This document shows, piece by piece, positions 16,892 through 25,544 of a stretch of 64,000 nucleotides of DNA (the stretch's first letter is position 1; each line of letters opens with the position of its first letter). The notes below the pieces were generated by a model, which saw only the letters and a program-made list of their open reading frames with translations, made no database searches and was not told the DNA's origin. This DNA comes from Denitromonas halophila (GTDB lineage: Bacteria; Pseudomonadota; Gammaproteobacteria; Burkholderiales; Rhodocyclaceae), in assembly GCF_007625155.1 (NCBI RefSeq), contig NZ_VMNK01000003.1, forward strand, positions 496,001-560,000, in the 5' to 3' direction. The translations under genes and the position numbers were made by a program.

Positions 16892-19216
16892 ATGAACATG
16901 ATGACCCACAAGGAAACCGGCTTCGCCAACCTGCTTGGCACCGGCCAGACCCTGAAGCAATACCGCGACGCGATCCTCGAACGCACGAAGGAGAGCGGCC
17001 ACTACAACGGCCTCGAGACGCTGGCGCTGCGCGAGGCCGACCCGATCCGCTACGAGAAGCTGTTCTCCAAGCTGCGCGGCGGCCTGGTGCATGCGCGGGA
17101 AACCGCCAAGAAGATCGCCGCCAGCCCCATCGTGGAGCAGGAGGGCGAGCTGTGCTTCACCCTCTACAACGCCGCCGGCGACTGCATCCTGACCTCCACC
17201 GGCATCATCATCCATGTCGGCACCATGGGCGCGGCGATCAAGTACATGATCGAGAACAACTGGGAGGCCAACCCCGGCATCAACCCCGGTGACATGTTCA
17301 CCAACAACGACTGCTCGATCGGCAATGTGCACCCCTGCGACATCGCCACCATCGTGCCCATCTTTCATGCCGGCAAGCTCATCGGCTGGGTCGGCGGCGT
17401 CACCCACGTGATCGACACCGGCGCGGTGACGCCGGGTTCCATGTCCACCGGCCAGACCCAGCGCTTTGGCGATGGCTACATGATCACCTGCCGCAAGACC
17501 GGGGTGAACGACACCCCGCTGCGCGACTGGCTGCATGAGTCGCAGCGCTCGGTGCGCACGCCCAAGTACTGGATCCTCGACGAGAAGACCCGCATCGCCG
17601 GATGCCACATGGTGCGCCAGCTTGTCGAAGAGGTGATCGCCGAAGACGGGCTGGAGGCCTACGAGCAGTTCGCCTTCGAGGTCATCGAGGAAGGCCGCCG
17701 TGGCCTCTCGACGCGCCTCAAAGCCATGACCCTGCCGGGCAAATACCGCAAGGTGGCCTTCGTGGACGTGCCCTACGCCCACGAAGATGTGCAGACCTCC
17801 AACGCCTTCGCCAAGCTCGACACCATCATGCACGCGCCGGTGGAGATGGAGATCCGCAAGGACGGTACCTGGCGGCTCGACTTCGAGGGCGCCAGCCGCT
17901 GGGGCTGGCACAGCTACAACGCCCACCAGGTGGCCTTCACCAGCGGCATCTGGGTGATGATGACCCAGACCCTGGTGCCCACCCAGCGCATCAATGACGG
18001 CGCCTACTACGGCACCGAATTCCACATGCCCAAGGGCGGCTGGAACAACCCGGACGACCGCCGCACCGGCCATGCCTATGCCTGGCACTTCCTGGTCTCG
18101 GCCTGGACCACCATGTGGCGCGGCCTCTCGCAGGCCTACTTCAGCCGCGGCTATCTGGAAGAGGTCAACGCCGGCAACGCCAACACCTCCAACTGGCTGC
18201 AGGGCGGCGGCATCAACCAGGACGGCGAGATCCACGCGGTCAACTCCTTCGAAGCCTCCTCCTGTGGCACCGGCGCCTCGGCCATCAAGGACGGCCTCAA
18301 CCATGCCGCCGCCATCTGGAACCCGGAAGGCGACATGGGCGACATCGAGATCTGGGAGATGGCCGAGCCGCTGCTGTATCTCGGTCGCAACGCCAAGTGC
18401 AACTCCGGCGGCTACGGCAAGTATCGCGGTGGCTGCGGCTTCGAGACCCTGCGCATGGTGTGGAAGGCGCAGGACTGGACCATGTTCTTCATGGGCAACG
18501 GTTTCATGAACAGCGACTGGGGCCTGATGGGCGGCTATCCGTCCGCCACCGGCTACCGCTTCGAGGCTCACAAGACAGGCCTCGAGCAGCGCATCGTGGT
18601 CGGCGACAGCCTGCCGCTGGGCGCCGACGTGAATCCGGACACCCCGGACTACGAGCGCCACATCGATGCCGGTGCGCGGGTCAAGCGCGACCACCAGTGC
18701 ATGACCACCGAGGACTGCTACGAGAACTACGACCTGTATCTGAACTACCTGCGCGGCGGCCCCGGCTACGGCGACCCACTCGACCGCGAACCCGAGGCCA
18801 TCGCCCGCGACCTCAACAACGCCTGGCTACTGCCGGAGTATGCGCAGAAGGTCTATGGCGCGGTCATCCGTCGGGACGCCAAGGGGGTGTGGAGCATCGA
18901 TGCCGAGGCCACGGCGAAGCGACGCGCCGAGGTGCGCCAGGAGCGGCTCGCCCGCGCCGTGCCGACCCGCGAATGGATGCATGAGGAACGCGAGCGGATC
19001 GTCACCAAGCATGCCAGCGGGCAGGTCAAGCACATGTTCGCCACCAGCTTCGGCCTGTCGGAGAAGTTCAAGGCGCAGTTCAAGTCCTTCTGGAACCTGC
19101 CCGAGGACTGGGACATGACCGAAGACGAACTGGACGTGCCGTCCTACGGCAGCAAGTACCGCATGGACCTGGCCAAGATGCCCGACGTGCGCACCGTGAC
19201 CCTGGTCGAGGAATGA
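16892..19216 (+). CDS. acxB: Acetone carboxylase alpha subunit (HyuB-like)
   Basis: The large HyuB-type subunit, 774 residues, which holds the Mn site where acetone enolate and carboxyphosphate-derived CO2 are thought to meet. By position, Glu86, His147, Asp150 (in NVHPCD) and His172 (THVID) line up, with a constant offset of three, with the Mn-site residues I recall for the Xanthobacter enzyme. The conserved blocks TNNDCSIGNVHPCD, GGVTHVIDTGAVTPGS and FEASSCGTGASA support the family. The ribosome site GGAG lies seven bases upstream. The open frame extends 5' into acxA as a shadow only. The gene sits between acxA and acxC in one operon. Confidence 0.97.
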   Translation: MNMMTHKETGFANLLGTGQTLKQYRDAILERTKESGHYNGLETLALREADPIRYEKLFSKLRGGLVHARETAKKIAASPIVEQEGELCFTLYNAAGDCILTSTGIIIHVGTMGAAIKYMIENNWEANPGINPGDMFTNNDCSIGNVHPCDIATIVPIFHAGKLIGWVGGVTHVIDTGAVTPGSMSTGQTQRFGDGYMITCRKTGVNDTPLRDWLHESQRSVRTPKYWILDEKTRIAGCHMVRQLVEEVIAEDGLEAYEQFAFEVIEEGRRGLSTRLKAMTLPGKYRKVAFVDVPYAHEDVQTSNAFAKLDTIMHAPVEMEIRKDGTWRLDFEGASRWGWHSYNAHQVAFTSGIWVMMTQTLVPTQRINDGAYYGTEFHMPKGGWNNPDDRRTGHAYAWHFLVSAWTTMWRGLSQAYFSRGYLEEVNAGNANTSNWLQGGGINQDGEIHAVNSFEASSCGTGASAIKDGLNHAAAIWNPEGDMGDIEIWEMAEPLLYLGRNAKCNSGGYGKYRGGCGFETLRMVWKAQDWTMFFMGNGFMNSDWGLMGGYPSATGYRFEAHKTGLEQRIVVGDSLPLGADVNPDTPDYERHIDAGARVKRDHQCMTTEDCYENYDLYLNYLRGGPGYGDPLDREPEAIARDLNNAWLLPEYAQKVYGAVIRRDAKGVWSIDAEATAKRRAEVRQERLARAVPTREWMHEERERIVTKHASGQVKHMFATSFGLSEKFKAQFKSFWNLPEDWDMTEDELDVPSYGSKYRMDLAKMPDVRTVTLVEE

Positions 19217-19281
19217 CCGCCCATTGACACCGATCGCCGCCGGCCCCGGCCGGCGGCCCGCAGAACATCAGGAGACACATC

Positions 19282-19788
19282 ATGAGTCGCTATACCAAGG
19301 AACAGGTGGCCAAGCTGGCTGACGGCAAGCTCGACTGGGACACCACCATGCGCATGCTCGCCATGCCCAAGGACAACGAACGCTTCGCCCTCTTCGTCGA
19401 AGCCCTGCAGAAGAAAGTGAGCTGGGACGACAAGATCGTCCTGCCGCTCGGCCCGCACCTCTACATCGCCCAGAACGCCAAGAGCAAACAATGGGTGACC
19501 AAGTGCGACTGCGGCCACGAGTTCGGCGATTACCGCGAGAACTGGAAGCTCAACGCCGTGGTGTATGTGCGCGACACCGAAGAGGCGATGACCGAGGTCT
19601 ATCCGAAGCTGATGGCCCCTGACACCGCCTGGCAGGTCTATCGCGAGTACTACTGCCCCAGCTGCGGGACCATGCACGACGTCGAAGCGCCGACGCCCTG
19701 GTACCCGGTGATCCACGACTTCGAGCCCGACATCGAAGCCTTCTACGAGGAGTGGGTCGGCCTGCCGGTGCCCGAAAAGGCCGCCTGA
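19282..19788 (+). CDS. acxC: Acetone carboxylase gamma subunit
   Basis: A 168-residue subunit, the expected length for AcxC. It carries two cysteine pairs, KCDCGHEFGDY and YCPSCGTMHD, that bind a structural zinc in the family, and the TPWYPVIHDFEPDIEAFYEEWVGLP tail that docks to the other subunits. The presence of this subunit, which hydantoinases lack, is the best evidence that the operon encodes a ketone carboxylase. It is 65 bp after acxB and has an AGGAG ribosome site. Confidence 0.97.
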   Translation: MSRYTKEQVAKLADGKLDWDTTMRMLAMPKDNERFALFVEALQKKVSWDDKIVLPLGPHLYIAQNAKSKQWVTKCDCGHEFGDYRENWKLNAVVYVRDTEEAMTEVYPKLMAPDTAWQVYREYYCPSCGTMHDVEAPTPWYPVIHDFEPDIEAFYEEWVGLPVPEKAA

Positions 19789-19803
19789 CCGCACTTGCAT
19801 CGC

Positions 19804-19886
19804 CACGCCCCGCCGGTCGGGGCGTGCGCATCACCCGTTCTCTCCCGCCGGCGCGGCGCAACCGGGCCGCGTCGGCTTCTTTTTTT
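19804..19886 (+). terminator. Hairpins and T-tract between acxC and adh
   Basis: Two short hairpins lie in the 110-bp gap: CACGCCCC (19804-19811) with 19819-19826, and CGCGGC (19852-19857) with 19866-19871. A TCGGCTTC spacer and a run of seven or more T follow the second. The layout could be a weak terminator or attenuator that lowers expression of the downstream genes relative to acxABC. The T-run is displaced from the stem, so efficiency is doubtful. Confidence 0.4.
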
Positions 19887-19898
19887 ATTGGAGTCCTC

Positions 19899-20936
19899 AT
19901 GAAAGCGCTCGTCTATCAAGAGCCCGGCAAGATGGCCTGGCAGGACAAGGCCAAACCCGTCATCGACAAACCGACGGATGCCATCGTTCGCATCACCCGC
20001 ACCACCATCTGCGGCACCGATCTGCACATCCTCAAGGGCGATGTGCCCACCGTCACGCCGGGGCGCACCCTCGGTCACGAGGGCGTGGGCATCGTCGAAT
20101 CGGTGGGCGAGGGCGTGAGCCGTTTCAAGCCCGGTGACCATGTCCTCATCTCCTGCATCAGCGCCTGTGGCCGCTGCCTCAACTGCAAGCGCCAGCTCTA
20201 TGCGCATTGCGAAGACGGCGGCTGGATCCTCGGCCACCTCATCGACGGCACCCAGGCCGAGTATGTGCGCATCCCCCATGCCGACAACAGCCTGCACCCG
20301 ATCCCGGAAGGCGCCGACGAGGAAGCGCTGGTGATGCTCAGCGACATCCTGCCCACGGGCCTGGAGATCGGCGTGCTCAACGGCCAGGTCAAGCCCGGCG
20401 ACACCGTGGTCATCGTCGGCGCCGGCCCGGTCGGCATGGCCGCGCTGCTCACCGCCCAGTTCTACTCGCCGGCCCGGCTGGTGATGGTGGACATGGACAC
20501 CAACCGCCTCGAGACCGCCAGCCAGCTCGGCGCCACCCACACCCTGAGCCCCACCGAAGGCGACATCGTCGAGCGCCTCATGGCGCTCACCGACGGGCGC
20601 GGCGCCGACGTGGCGATCGAAGCGGTCGGCATTCCCGCCACCTTCGATCTGTGCCAAGAGATCGTCGCCGCCGGCGGCCACATCGCCAACGTCGGCGTGC
20701 ATGGCACCCCCGTGAGCCTGCATCTGGACAAGCTCTGGATCCGCAACATCACCCTCACCACCGGCCTGGTCAGCACCCACACCACGCCGATGCTGCTGCA
20801 AACGGTGCAGGCCGGCACGCTGTCGCCCGGTTCGCTGGTGACCCACCGCTTCGCCCTCGACGACATCGAGGCGGCCTATCGCGTGTTCGGCAACGCCGCG
20901 CGCGAAAAGGCAATGAAAGTGATCCTCGAAGCCTGA
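19899..20936 (+). CDS. Zinc-dependent secondary alcohol dehydrogenase (probable isopropanol dehydrogenase)
   Basis: A medium-chain dehydrogenase of 345 residues. Catalytic zinc ligands by pattern are Cys38 (TTICGTDLH), His60 with Glu61 (GHEGVG) and Asp149 (LSDILPTG). The use of Asp at the last position is as in bacterial secondary-alcohol dehydrogenases of the Thermoanaerobacter type. Structural zinc cysteines 90, 93, 96 and 104 are present, and a GAGPVG Rossmann motif lies at 174-179. Located after acxC, it most likely oxidises 2-propanol to acetone or works on 2-butanol. The SD and ATG at 19899 fix the start. The coenzyme is not decided. The substrate is inferred from context. Confidence 0.85.
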   Translation: MKALVYQEPGKMAWQDKAKPVIDKPTDAIVRITRTTICGTDLHILKGDVPTVTPGRTLGHEGVGIVESVGEGVSRFKPGDHVLISCISACGRCLNCKRQLYAHCEDGGWILGHLIDGTQAEYVRIPHADNSLHPIPEGADEEALVMLSDILPTGLEIGVLNGQVKPGDTVVIVGAGPVGMAALLTAQFYSPARLVMVDMDTNRLETASQLGATHTLSPTEGDIVERLMALTDGRGADVAIEAVGIPATFDLCQEIVAAGGHIANVGVHGTPVSLHLDKLWIRNITLTTGLVSTHTTPMLLQTVQAGTLSPGSLVTHRFALDDIEAAYRVFGNAAREKAMKVILEA

Positions 20937-20966
20937 GCGGCATTGACGATGGAGGAGCTCGCCCCC

Positions 20967-22946
20967 ATGACGACTTATCTGGCGCACGGCACGCGCTTCG
21001 AAGACACCGCGCTGTGCCGATTCCTGCACGACTACGGCCATGCCGACCTGGGTGCCCTGCACCTGTGCGCCCGCGAAGAGCCGACCCGCTTCTGGGCTGA
21101 AGTCGAAGACGCCGTCGGACTCACCTGGCACCGGCGCTACCACACCGTGTGCGACCTGTCCCACGGCCCCGAGTGGCCGCGCTGGTTCGTCGGCGGCGAG
21201 CTCGACCTGTTCGAGAACCTCGTCGGCCGCCACGCCCGGGGCACCCCCGACCAGCCCGCGCTGATCTGGGAGGGCGACGACGGCGACCTGCGCCGCTTGA
21301 CCTGGCGCGAGCTGGACGACGCAGCCCGGCGCCTCACCACCGCGCTGGCGCGGCTGGGCGTGTGCCCGGGCGAGCGCATCGCCATGTACCTGCCCATGGT
21401 GCCCGAGACCGCGGTGGTGTTCCTCGCCGCCGCGCGCCTCGGCGCCATCGTGCTGCCCCTGTTCTCCGGCTACGGCGCGGACGCCGTGGCCAGCCGCCTG
21501 ATCGACAGCGAAGCGATGGTGATGGTCTGCGCCGACGGCTATCTGCGCCGCGGCAAGCGGGTGGACATGCTCGGCGAGGCCCGCGCCGCCGCCGCGCCCG
21601 CCCCGGCCCTGGCCCATCTGCTGGTGGTGCCACGCCTGGGCACGCCCTGGGCGCCGCAGGCGAGCGGGCAGTGGCGTGAGTGGGACTACCGCAGCCTGGT
21701 GGCGGCCAGCGATCCGGACACCGGCCCGGCCGTCCACGGCACCTCGACGCCGCTGATGATTCTCTACACCTCGGGCACCACCGGCCGCCCCAAAGGCGTG
21801 GTCCACACCCATGCCGGCTTCCCGCTCAAGGCCGCGCAGGATCTGCTCATGGCCTTCGATCTCAAGCCCGGCGACCGCCTCGCCTGGATCACCGACATGG
21901 GCTGGATGATGGGCCCCTGGCTAGTCTTCGGCGGCCTGCTGCGCGGCGCCACGCTGGTGTTCTTCGAAGGCACGCCCGACCACCCCACGCCGAACCGCAT
22001 CTGGCAACTGGTGGCCCGCCACCGCCTCACTCACCTGGGCCTGTCGCCCACCCTCGCACGCCTGCTCATGGCCGCCGGCGACACCGGCCTGCCGCAACCG
22101 GGCCAGCTCGACAGCCTGCGGGTGTTCGGATCCACCGGCGAGCCCTGGAACGACGCGCCCTGGCACTGGCTGTTCGACGCCGTGGGCCAGGGCCGCTGCC
22201 CGATCATCAACTATTCCGGCGGCACCGAGATCGGCGGCGGCATCCTCGCCTGCTTTGCCGGCCTGCCGCAGAAGCCCTGTGCCTTCGCCGGCCCGATCCC
22301 CGGCATGCAGGCCGATGTGGTCGACATCGACGGCGCCTCGCTGCTCGACCAGGGCACCGGCGAGGAGATCGGCGAGCTGGTACTGCGCGCCCCCTGGCCC
22401 GGCATGGCCCACGGCTTCTGGCATGACGCGGCGCGTTACCTGGACACCTACTGGTCGCGCTTCCCCGACCTGTGGGTGCACGGCGACTGGGCACGGGTGG
22501 ACGCCGACGGTCATTGGTTCATCCAGGGGCGCAGCGACGACACCCTCAAGATCGCCGGCAAGCGCGTCGGCCCGGCCGAGTACGAGTCCGCCCTGGTGGC
22601 CCATCCCGTGGTGGCCGAAGCGGTGGCCATCGGCGTGCCGGACCCGGTCAAGGGCGAAGTGGCCACCTGCTTCGTCACCGTCGCCGGTGGGGCGGTCGCG
22701 GGCGACTGGCCCGGGGTCGAGGCCGAGCTGATCCGCCATGTGGCGGCCCTGCTCGGCAAGCCGCTGGCGCCGGCGCGGGTGCACCGGGTGGCCGCGCTGC
22801 CGCGCACCCGCAACGGCAAGATCCTGCGGCGCGTGGTACGGGCGGTGTGGCTCGACACCGATCCGGGCGACCAGAGCGCCCTCGAAAACCCGGCCGCGCT
22901 CGACGCCCTGGCCGAGTGCCGCGCGGCCGGCGAAGCCGTCGCCTGA
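20967..22946 (+). CDS. AMP-forming acyl-CoA synthetase, probable acetoacetate-CoA ligase
   Basis: An ANL-superfamily enzyme of 659 residues that makes an acyl-AMP and then an acyl-CoA. Visible motifs are LYTSGTTGRPKGVVHTH (P-loop, near residue 260), GSTGEPWN, NYSGGTEIGGG, HGDWARVDADGHWFIQGRSDD and, near the C-terminus, RTRNGKILRR with the adenylation lysine. The length and N-terminal region resemble acetyl-CoA synthetases. Next to acetone carboxylase, acetoacetate is the obvious substrate, giving acetoacetyl-CoA for thiolysis. I chose the ATG at 20967 because GGAGGAG lies nine bases upstream; a TTG at 20943 is possible. It is 30 bp after adh in the same operon. Confidence 0.85.
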   Translation: MTTYLAHGTRFEDTALCRFLHDYGHADLGALHLCAREEPTRFWAEVEDAVGLTWHRRYHTVCDLSHGPEWPRWFVGGELDLFENLVGRHARGTPDQPALIWEGDDGDLRRLTWRELDDAARRLTTALARLGVCPGERIAMYLPMVPETAVVFLAAARLGAIVLPLFSGYGADAVASRLIDSEAMVMVCADGYLRRGKRVDMLGEARAAAAPAPALAHLLVVPRLGTPWAPQASGQWREWDYRSLVAASDPDTGPAVHGTSTPLMILYTSGTTGRPKGVVHTHAGFPLKAAQDLLMAFDLKPGDRLAWITDMGWMMGPWLVFGGLLRGATLVFFEGTPDHPTPNRIWQLVARHRLTHLGLSPTLARLLMAAGDTGLPQPGQLDSLRVFGSTGEPWNDAPWHWLFDAVGQGRCPIINYSGGTEIGGGILACFAGLPQKPCAFAGPIPGMQADVVDIDGASLLDQGTGEEIGELVLRAPWPGMAHGFWHDAARYLDTYWSRFPDLWVHGDWARVDADGHWFIQGRSDDTLKIAGKRVGPAEYESALVAHPVVAEAVAIGVPDPVKGEVATCFVTVAGGAVAGDWPGVEAELIRHVAALLGKPLAPARVHRVAALPRTRNGKILRRVVRAVWLDTDPGDQSALENPAALDALAECRAAGEAVA

Positions 22947-22954
22947 GTGCCGAA

Positions 22955-23003
22955 GCGTTCGATTTCCGGCCGTTCGGACGACGAACGTTCGGAAATCGAA
23001 CGC
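22955..23003. promoter_or_regulatory. Palindromic AcxR activator site (two inverted 20-mers)
   Basis: Outer arms 22955-22968 (GCGTTCGATTTCCG) and 22990-23003 are perfect complements. An inner CGTTCG/CGAACG pair lies at 22971-22976 and 22982-22987. Read as sites, CGTTCGATTTCC-N2-CCGTTC on plus (22956-22975) faces CGTTCGATTTCC-N2-ACGTTC on minus (22983-23002). It may also fold as a hairpin after the ligase gene, but it lacks a T-tract. Confidence 0.75.
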
Positions 23004-23090
23004 CGCCAGCGCCGCTTCGCGTCGGCGACGAGGCGCCCTACCGGCGGGCAATCGCCCGCCCACGCGCGCATCCTCCCGCCACACGGCAGG

Positions 23091-23106
23091 TGGCACCAAG
23101 CTTGCT
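23091..23106 (+). promoter_or_regulatory. Sigma-54 promoter of acxR
   Basis: TGGCAC (23091-23096), five bases, then TTGCT (23102-23106): a full match to the -24/-12 consensus with GG-N10-GC spacing. It points toward acxR, with the start site near 23118. The activator palindrome lies about 110 bp upstream. Confidence 0.85.
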
Positions 23107-23276
23107 CGTGGATTAGCGCCAGCGGTCGCCCGGAGGTGACAGCCGGCCCGCTTGAGCTAAGCTGACAGCACGGACGCAACACACCAAACCAGCACGACGG
23201 AGGAGACGCCGCGACGATCTCCACCTGCCAGACGAGCAGCCGGGCGCTGACTTGCAACGAGGAGGAGATCGAACGG

Positions 23277-25268
23277 ATGGCGGAGACAGCCGACGGGCAA
23301 CGTTTCTCGGAGCCCGGCAACGACGCCGCGGTGATGGCCGCATGGGAGCACTTTCTGGATGGCAGCGGCCGACCGGCCGACGCGCTGCGCAGCCTGGTGG
23401 AAGGCTCGTGGCGGCGCTGCCGCGAACACAACGTTGACCCCGACAAGCGCAGCGCCCCGCCGCCGCTGACCGAGTCCCGGCTCGAATCCCTGCGCCACAC
23501 CCACACCGAACTGCTCGAAGCCAGCGCGCCGGTGATGGCCTGCGCGCGCGACTTCCTGGCCGAAACCGGCACCATCATGGCGCTGGCCGACACGCGCTGC
23601 ACCATCCTCAGCATGGAGGGCGACACCCGCACCGTGGGCGCGGCCGAAAACATCCACCTGTTGCCCGGCGTGTCCTGGAGCGAACGCATCTGCGGCACCA
23701 ACGCCATCGGCACCGCCCTGGCGGTGGGCGAGCCGGTGCAGATCCACTCGGCGGAACACTACTGTGCCGGCATCAAGCGCTGGACCTGTTCGGCGATGGT
23801 GGTCCGCCACCCCATCGATGGCGAAATCCTCGGCGTGGTGGACGTCTCGGGCCTGTCCGAAACCTACAACCGCCAAAGCCTGGCGCTGGTGGTGACCACC
23901 GCCAACCGCATCGAAAGCCGGCTCACCATGCGCGAGACCGAGCTGCGCCTGCGCCTGCTCGAAGCCGCCCTGCCGCACTGGTCGTCCGGCACCGACAGCG
24001 TGGTGCTCTTCGACCGGCGCGGTTATCCGGTCAAGGCCAACGGCAATGCCCAGGCGGTGCTCACCGCGCTCGGCGCCGACCTCGACCTGAGCCGGCCACG
24101 TCGCATCCCCGCCCTCGCCCTGGAGGGCGATCTGTCGGAGCTGCCGCCGTGGCTGCGACCCGAGTGGCTCGCCCCCGTCACCGACCGTAGCGCCCGCATC
24201 GGCACGCTGCTCGTCCTGCCACTGCCCACACTCGGGCGCCTGCGCGACAAACCGGCGGAGGCGGTCGACAGCCTGCCGGCCGGCTTCGGCAACATCGTCA
24301 CCGCCGACCGCGGCCTGCAAACCGCGGTGCGCAAGGCCGGGCAGCTGGCCCGCTCCAAGGTACCGGTGCTGCTGCTCGGCGAGACCGGCGTCGGCAAAGA
24401 GGAATTCGCCCAAGGCATCCACCAGGCCAGCCCCTTCGGCGACGGCCCCTTCGTCGCGCTCAACTGCGGCGGGCTGTCGCGCGAGCTGCTGGCCAGCGAG
24501 CTGTTCGGCTATGTGGACGGCGCCTTCACCGGCGCGCGGCGCGGCGGCGTGATCGGCAAGATCGAAGCGGCCAACGGCGGCACCCTGTTTCTCGACGAAA
24601 TCGGCGAAATGCCCATGGACCTGCAACCCCACCTGTTGCGGGTGCTGGAGCAGGGCGAGATCTACCGCCTCGGCGAAAACGTGCCGCGCCAGACCAACTT
24701 CCGCCTGGTGGCCGCCACCCACCGCGACCTGCGCCAGGAGGTTGCCGACGGGCGCTTTCGCATGGACCTCTACTACCGGGTCGCGGTCACCTCGATCCGC
24801 ATCCCCGCGCTGCGCGACCGCGTCGGCGACATCCCGCTGCTGCTGCGCCATTTCCTCGCCTACTTCGCCGAGCGCCACCACATGCCGATCCCCGCGGTCG
24901 ACGACGCGGTCACCGCCCGGCTGGCCCGCTATGCCTGGCCGGGCAATGTGCGCGAACTGCGCAACGTGGTCGAGAGCATGCTGCTGGTAAGCGACGGCGA
25001 CCGCCTCGACATCGACATGCTGCCACCCGAACTCGACGCGCTGGATCCCGAAACCACACCAGCCCTGTCCGCCATCGCAAGCGGGCAGCGCATCAGCGAT
25101 GTCGAGGCCGAACTCATCCGCCGCACCATCGCCGACACCGGCGGCAACCTCACCCGCGCCGCCCGGCAACTGGCCATCGCCAAGAGCACCCTCTATCAAA
25201 AACTCAGGGACTACGGCCTCTACGACGAAGTCATGCAGCAACGCAGCCAGCGGCTGGGCATGCGCTGA
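23277..25268 (+). CDS. acxR: Sigma-54-dependent activator of acetone metabolism (AcoR-like)
   Basis: A 663-residue enhancer-binding protein. An N-terminal sensory region with a GAF-like domain spans about residues 75-215. It is followed by an AAA+ module with Walker A GETGVGKE (368-375), the sigma-54 contact loop GAFTGA (415-420), Walker B TLFLDEIGE and the RxDLYYRV region. A Fis-type HTH lies at about 610-655 (GNLTRAARQLAIAKSTLYQKL). The order and the SWRRC N-terminal motif are those of AcoR/AcxR regulators. It probably senses acetone or a related ketone or alcohol. It lies downstream of the operon in the same direction, with its own sigma-54 promoter, so it should activate itself. Confidence 0.92.
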   Translation: MAETADGQRFSEPGNDAAVMAAWEHFLDGSGRPADALRSLVEGSWRRCREHNVDPDKRSAPPPLTESRLESLRHTHTELLEASAPVMACARDFLAETGTIMALADTRCTILSMEGDTRTVGAAENIHLLPGVSWSERICGTNAIGTALAVGEPVQIHSAEHYCAGIKRWTCSAMVVRHPIDGEILGVVDVSGLSETYNRQSLALVVTTANRIESRLTMRETELRLRLLEAALPHWSSGTDSVVLFDRRGYPVKANGNAQAVLTALGADLDLSRPRRIPALALEGDLSELPPWLRPEWLAPVTDRSARIGTLLVLPLPTLGRLRDKPAEAVDSLPAGFGNIVTADRGLQTAVRKAGQLARSKVPVLLLGETGVGKEEFAQGIHQASPFGDGPFVALNCGGLSRELLASELFGYVDGAFTGARRGGVIGKIEAANGGTLFLDEIGEMPMDLQPHLLRVLEQGEIYRLGENVPRQTNFRLVAATHRDLRQEVADGRFRMDLYYRVAVTSIRIPALRDRVGDIPLLLRHFLAYFAERHHMPIPAVDDAVTARLARYAWPGNVRELRNVVESMLLVSDGDRLDIDMLPPELDALDPETTPALSAIASGQRISDVEAELIRRTIADTGGNLTRAARQLAIAKSTLYQKLRDYGLYDEVMQQRSQRLGMR

Positions 25269-25278
25269 CGATCGGGCC

Positions 25279-25420
25279 TCATGCCATCTGCTGGATCCGG
25301 ATCATGTTGCCGGCCGGATCGCGCACCCCGAAATCGCGCACTCCGTAGGGCTGGTCGGTCGGCTCCTGGACGATCTCCGCATCCAGCGCCTGCAGGCGCT
25401 GGAAGACGGCGATTGGGAGT
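25279..25420 (-). pseudogene. C-terminal remnant of a VOC/glyoxalase-family protein
   Basis: The minus frame ends with FQRLQALDAEIVQEPTDQ, then PYGVRDFGVRDPAGNMIRIQQMA. This is the typical last third of a glyoxalase/bleomycin-resistance (VOC) domain, whose final strand carries the DPxGNxI pattern. Upstream residues lose this character near 25420, and the open frame starts in the gyrB terminator hairpin, so the N-terminal part is missing. It is not expected to be functional. Confidence 0.65.
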
Positions 25421-25445
25421 GCTGATTGAATGACGACGACGGAGC

Positions 25446-25495
25446 GGCAGTTTCTCGGCCTTATTTTGAGCTCCACATAAGGCCGAATTTCTGCC
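25446..25495. repeat. Imperfect palindrome
   Basis: 19-nt arms (25446-25464 and 25477-25495) pair as GGCAG and CGGCCTTAT segments separated by five unpaired bases, around a 12-nt loop. It abuts the broken edge of the VOC remnant. It could be a small palindromic element or the acxR terminator. Confidence 0.5.
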
Positions 25496-25508
25496 AACAA
25501 CAGAGACA

Positions 25509-25544
25509 GAAACGCCAAAGCTCCCGAGGGAGCTTTGGCGTTTC
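25509..25544. terminator. Strong hairpin terminator of gyrB
   Basis: A perfect 17-bp stem (25509-25525 with 25528-25544) contains CGCCAAAGCTCCC, and runs into TTTC on both strands. It lies 72 bp after the gyrB stop on the minus strand and can also stop read-through from acxR. Confidence 0.85.

Larger units (their letters stand above)
22947..23276. promoter_or_regulatory. acxR control region
   Basis: 330 bp between the ligase gene and acxR. It holds a large palindrome of two inverted activator-site copies (22955-23003), a consensus sigma-54 promoter (23091-23106) and a GGAGGAG ribosome site just before the ATG at 23277. No other gene is supported. Confidence 0.8.

Noticed and set aside
16781-18694. 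637-codon minus-strand open frame
   Set aside because: Antisense of acxA/acxB with no recognisable domain.
19743-21812. 689-codon minus-strand open frame
   Set aside because: Antisense of adh and the CoA ligase; composition is that of a shadow.
22955-23003. Reading the palindrome before acxR as an ordinary terminator of the acx operon
   Set aside because: It lacks a T-tract, and each half repeats the motif found in front of acxA. A regulatory role fits better, though a dual role is possible.
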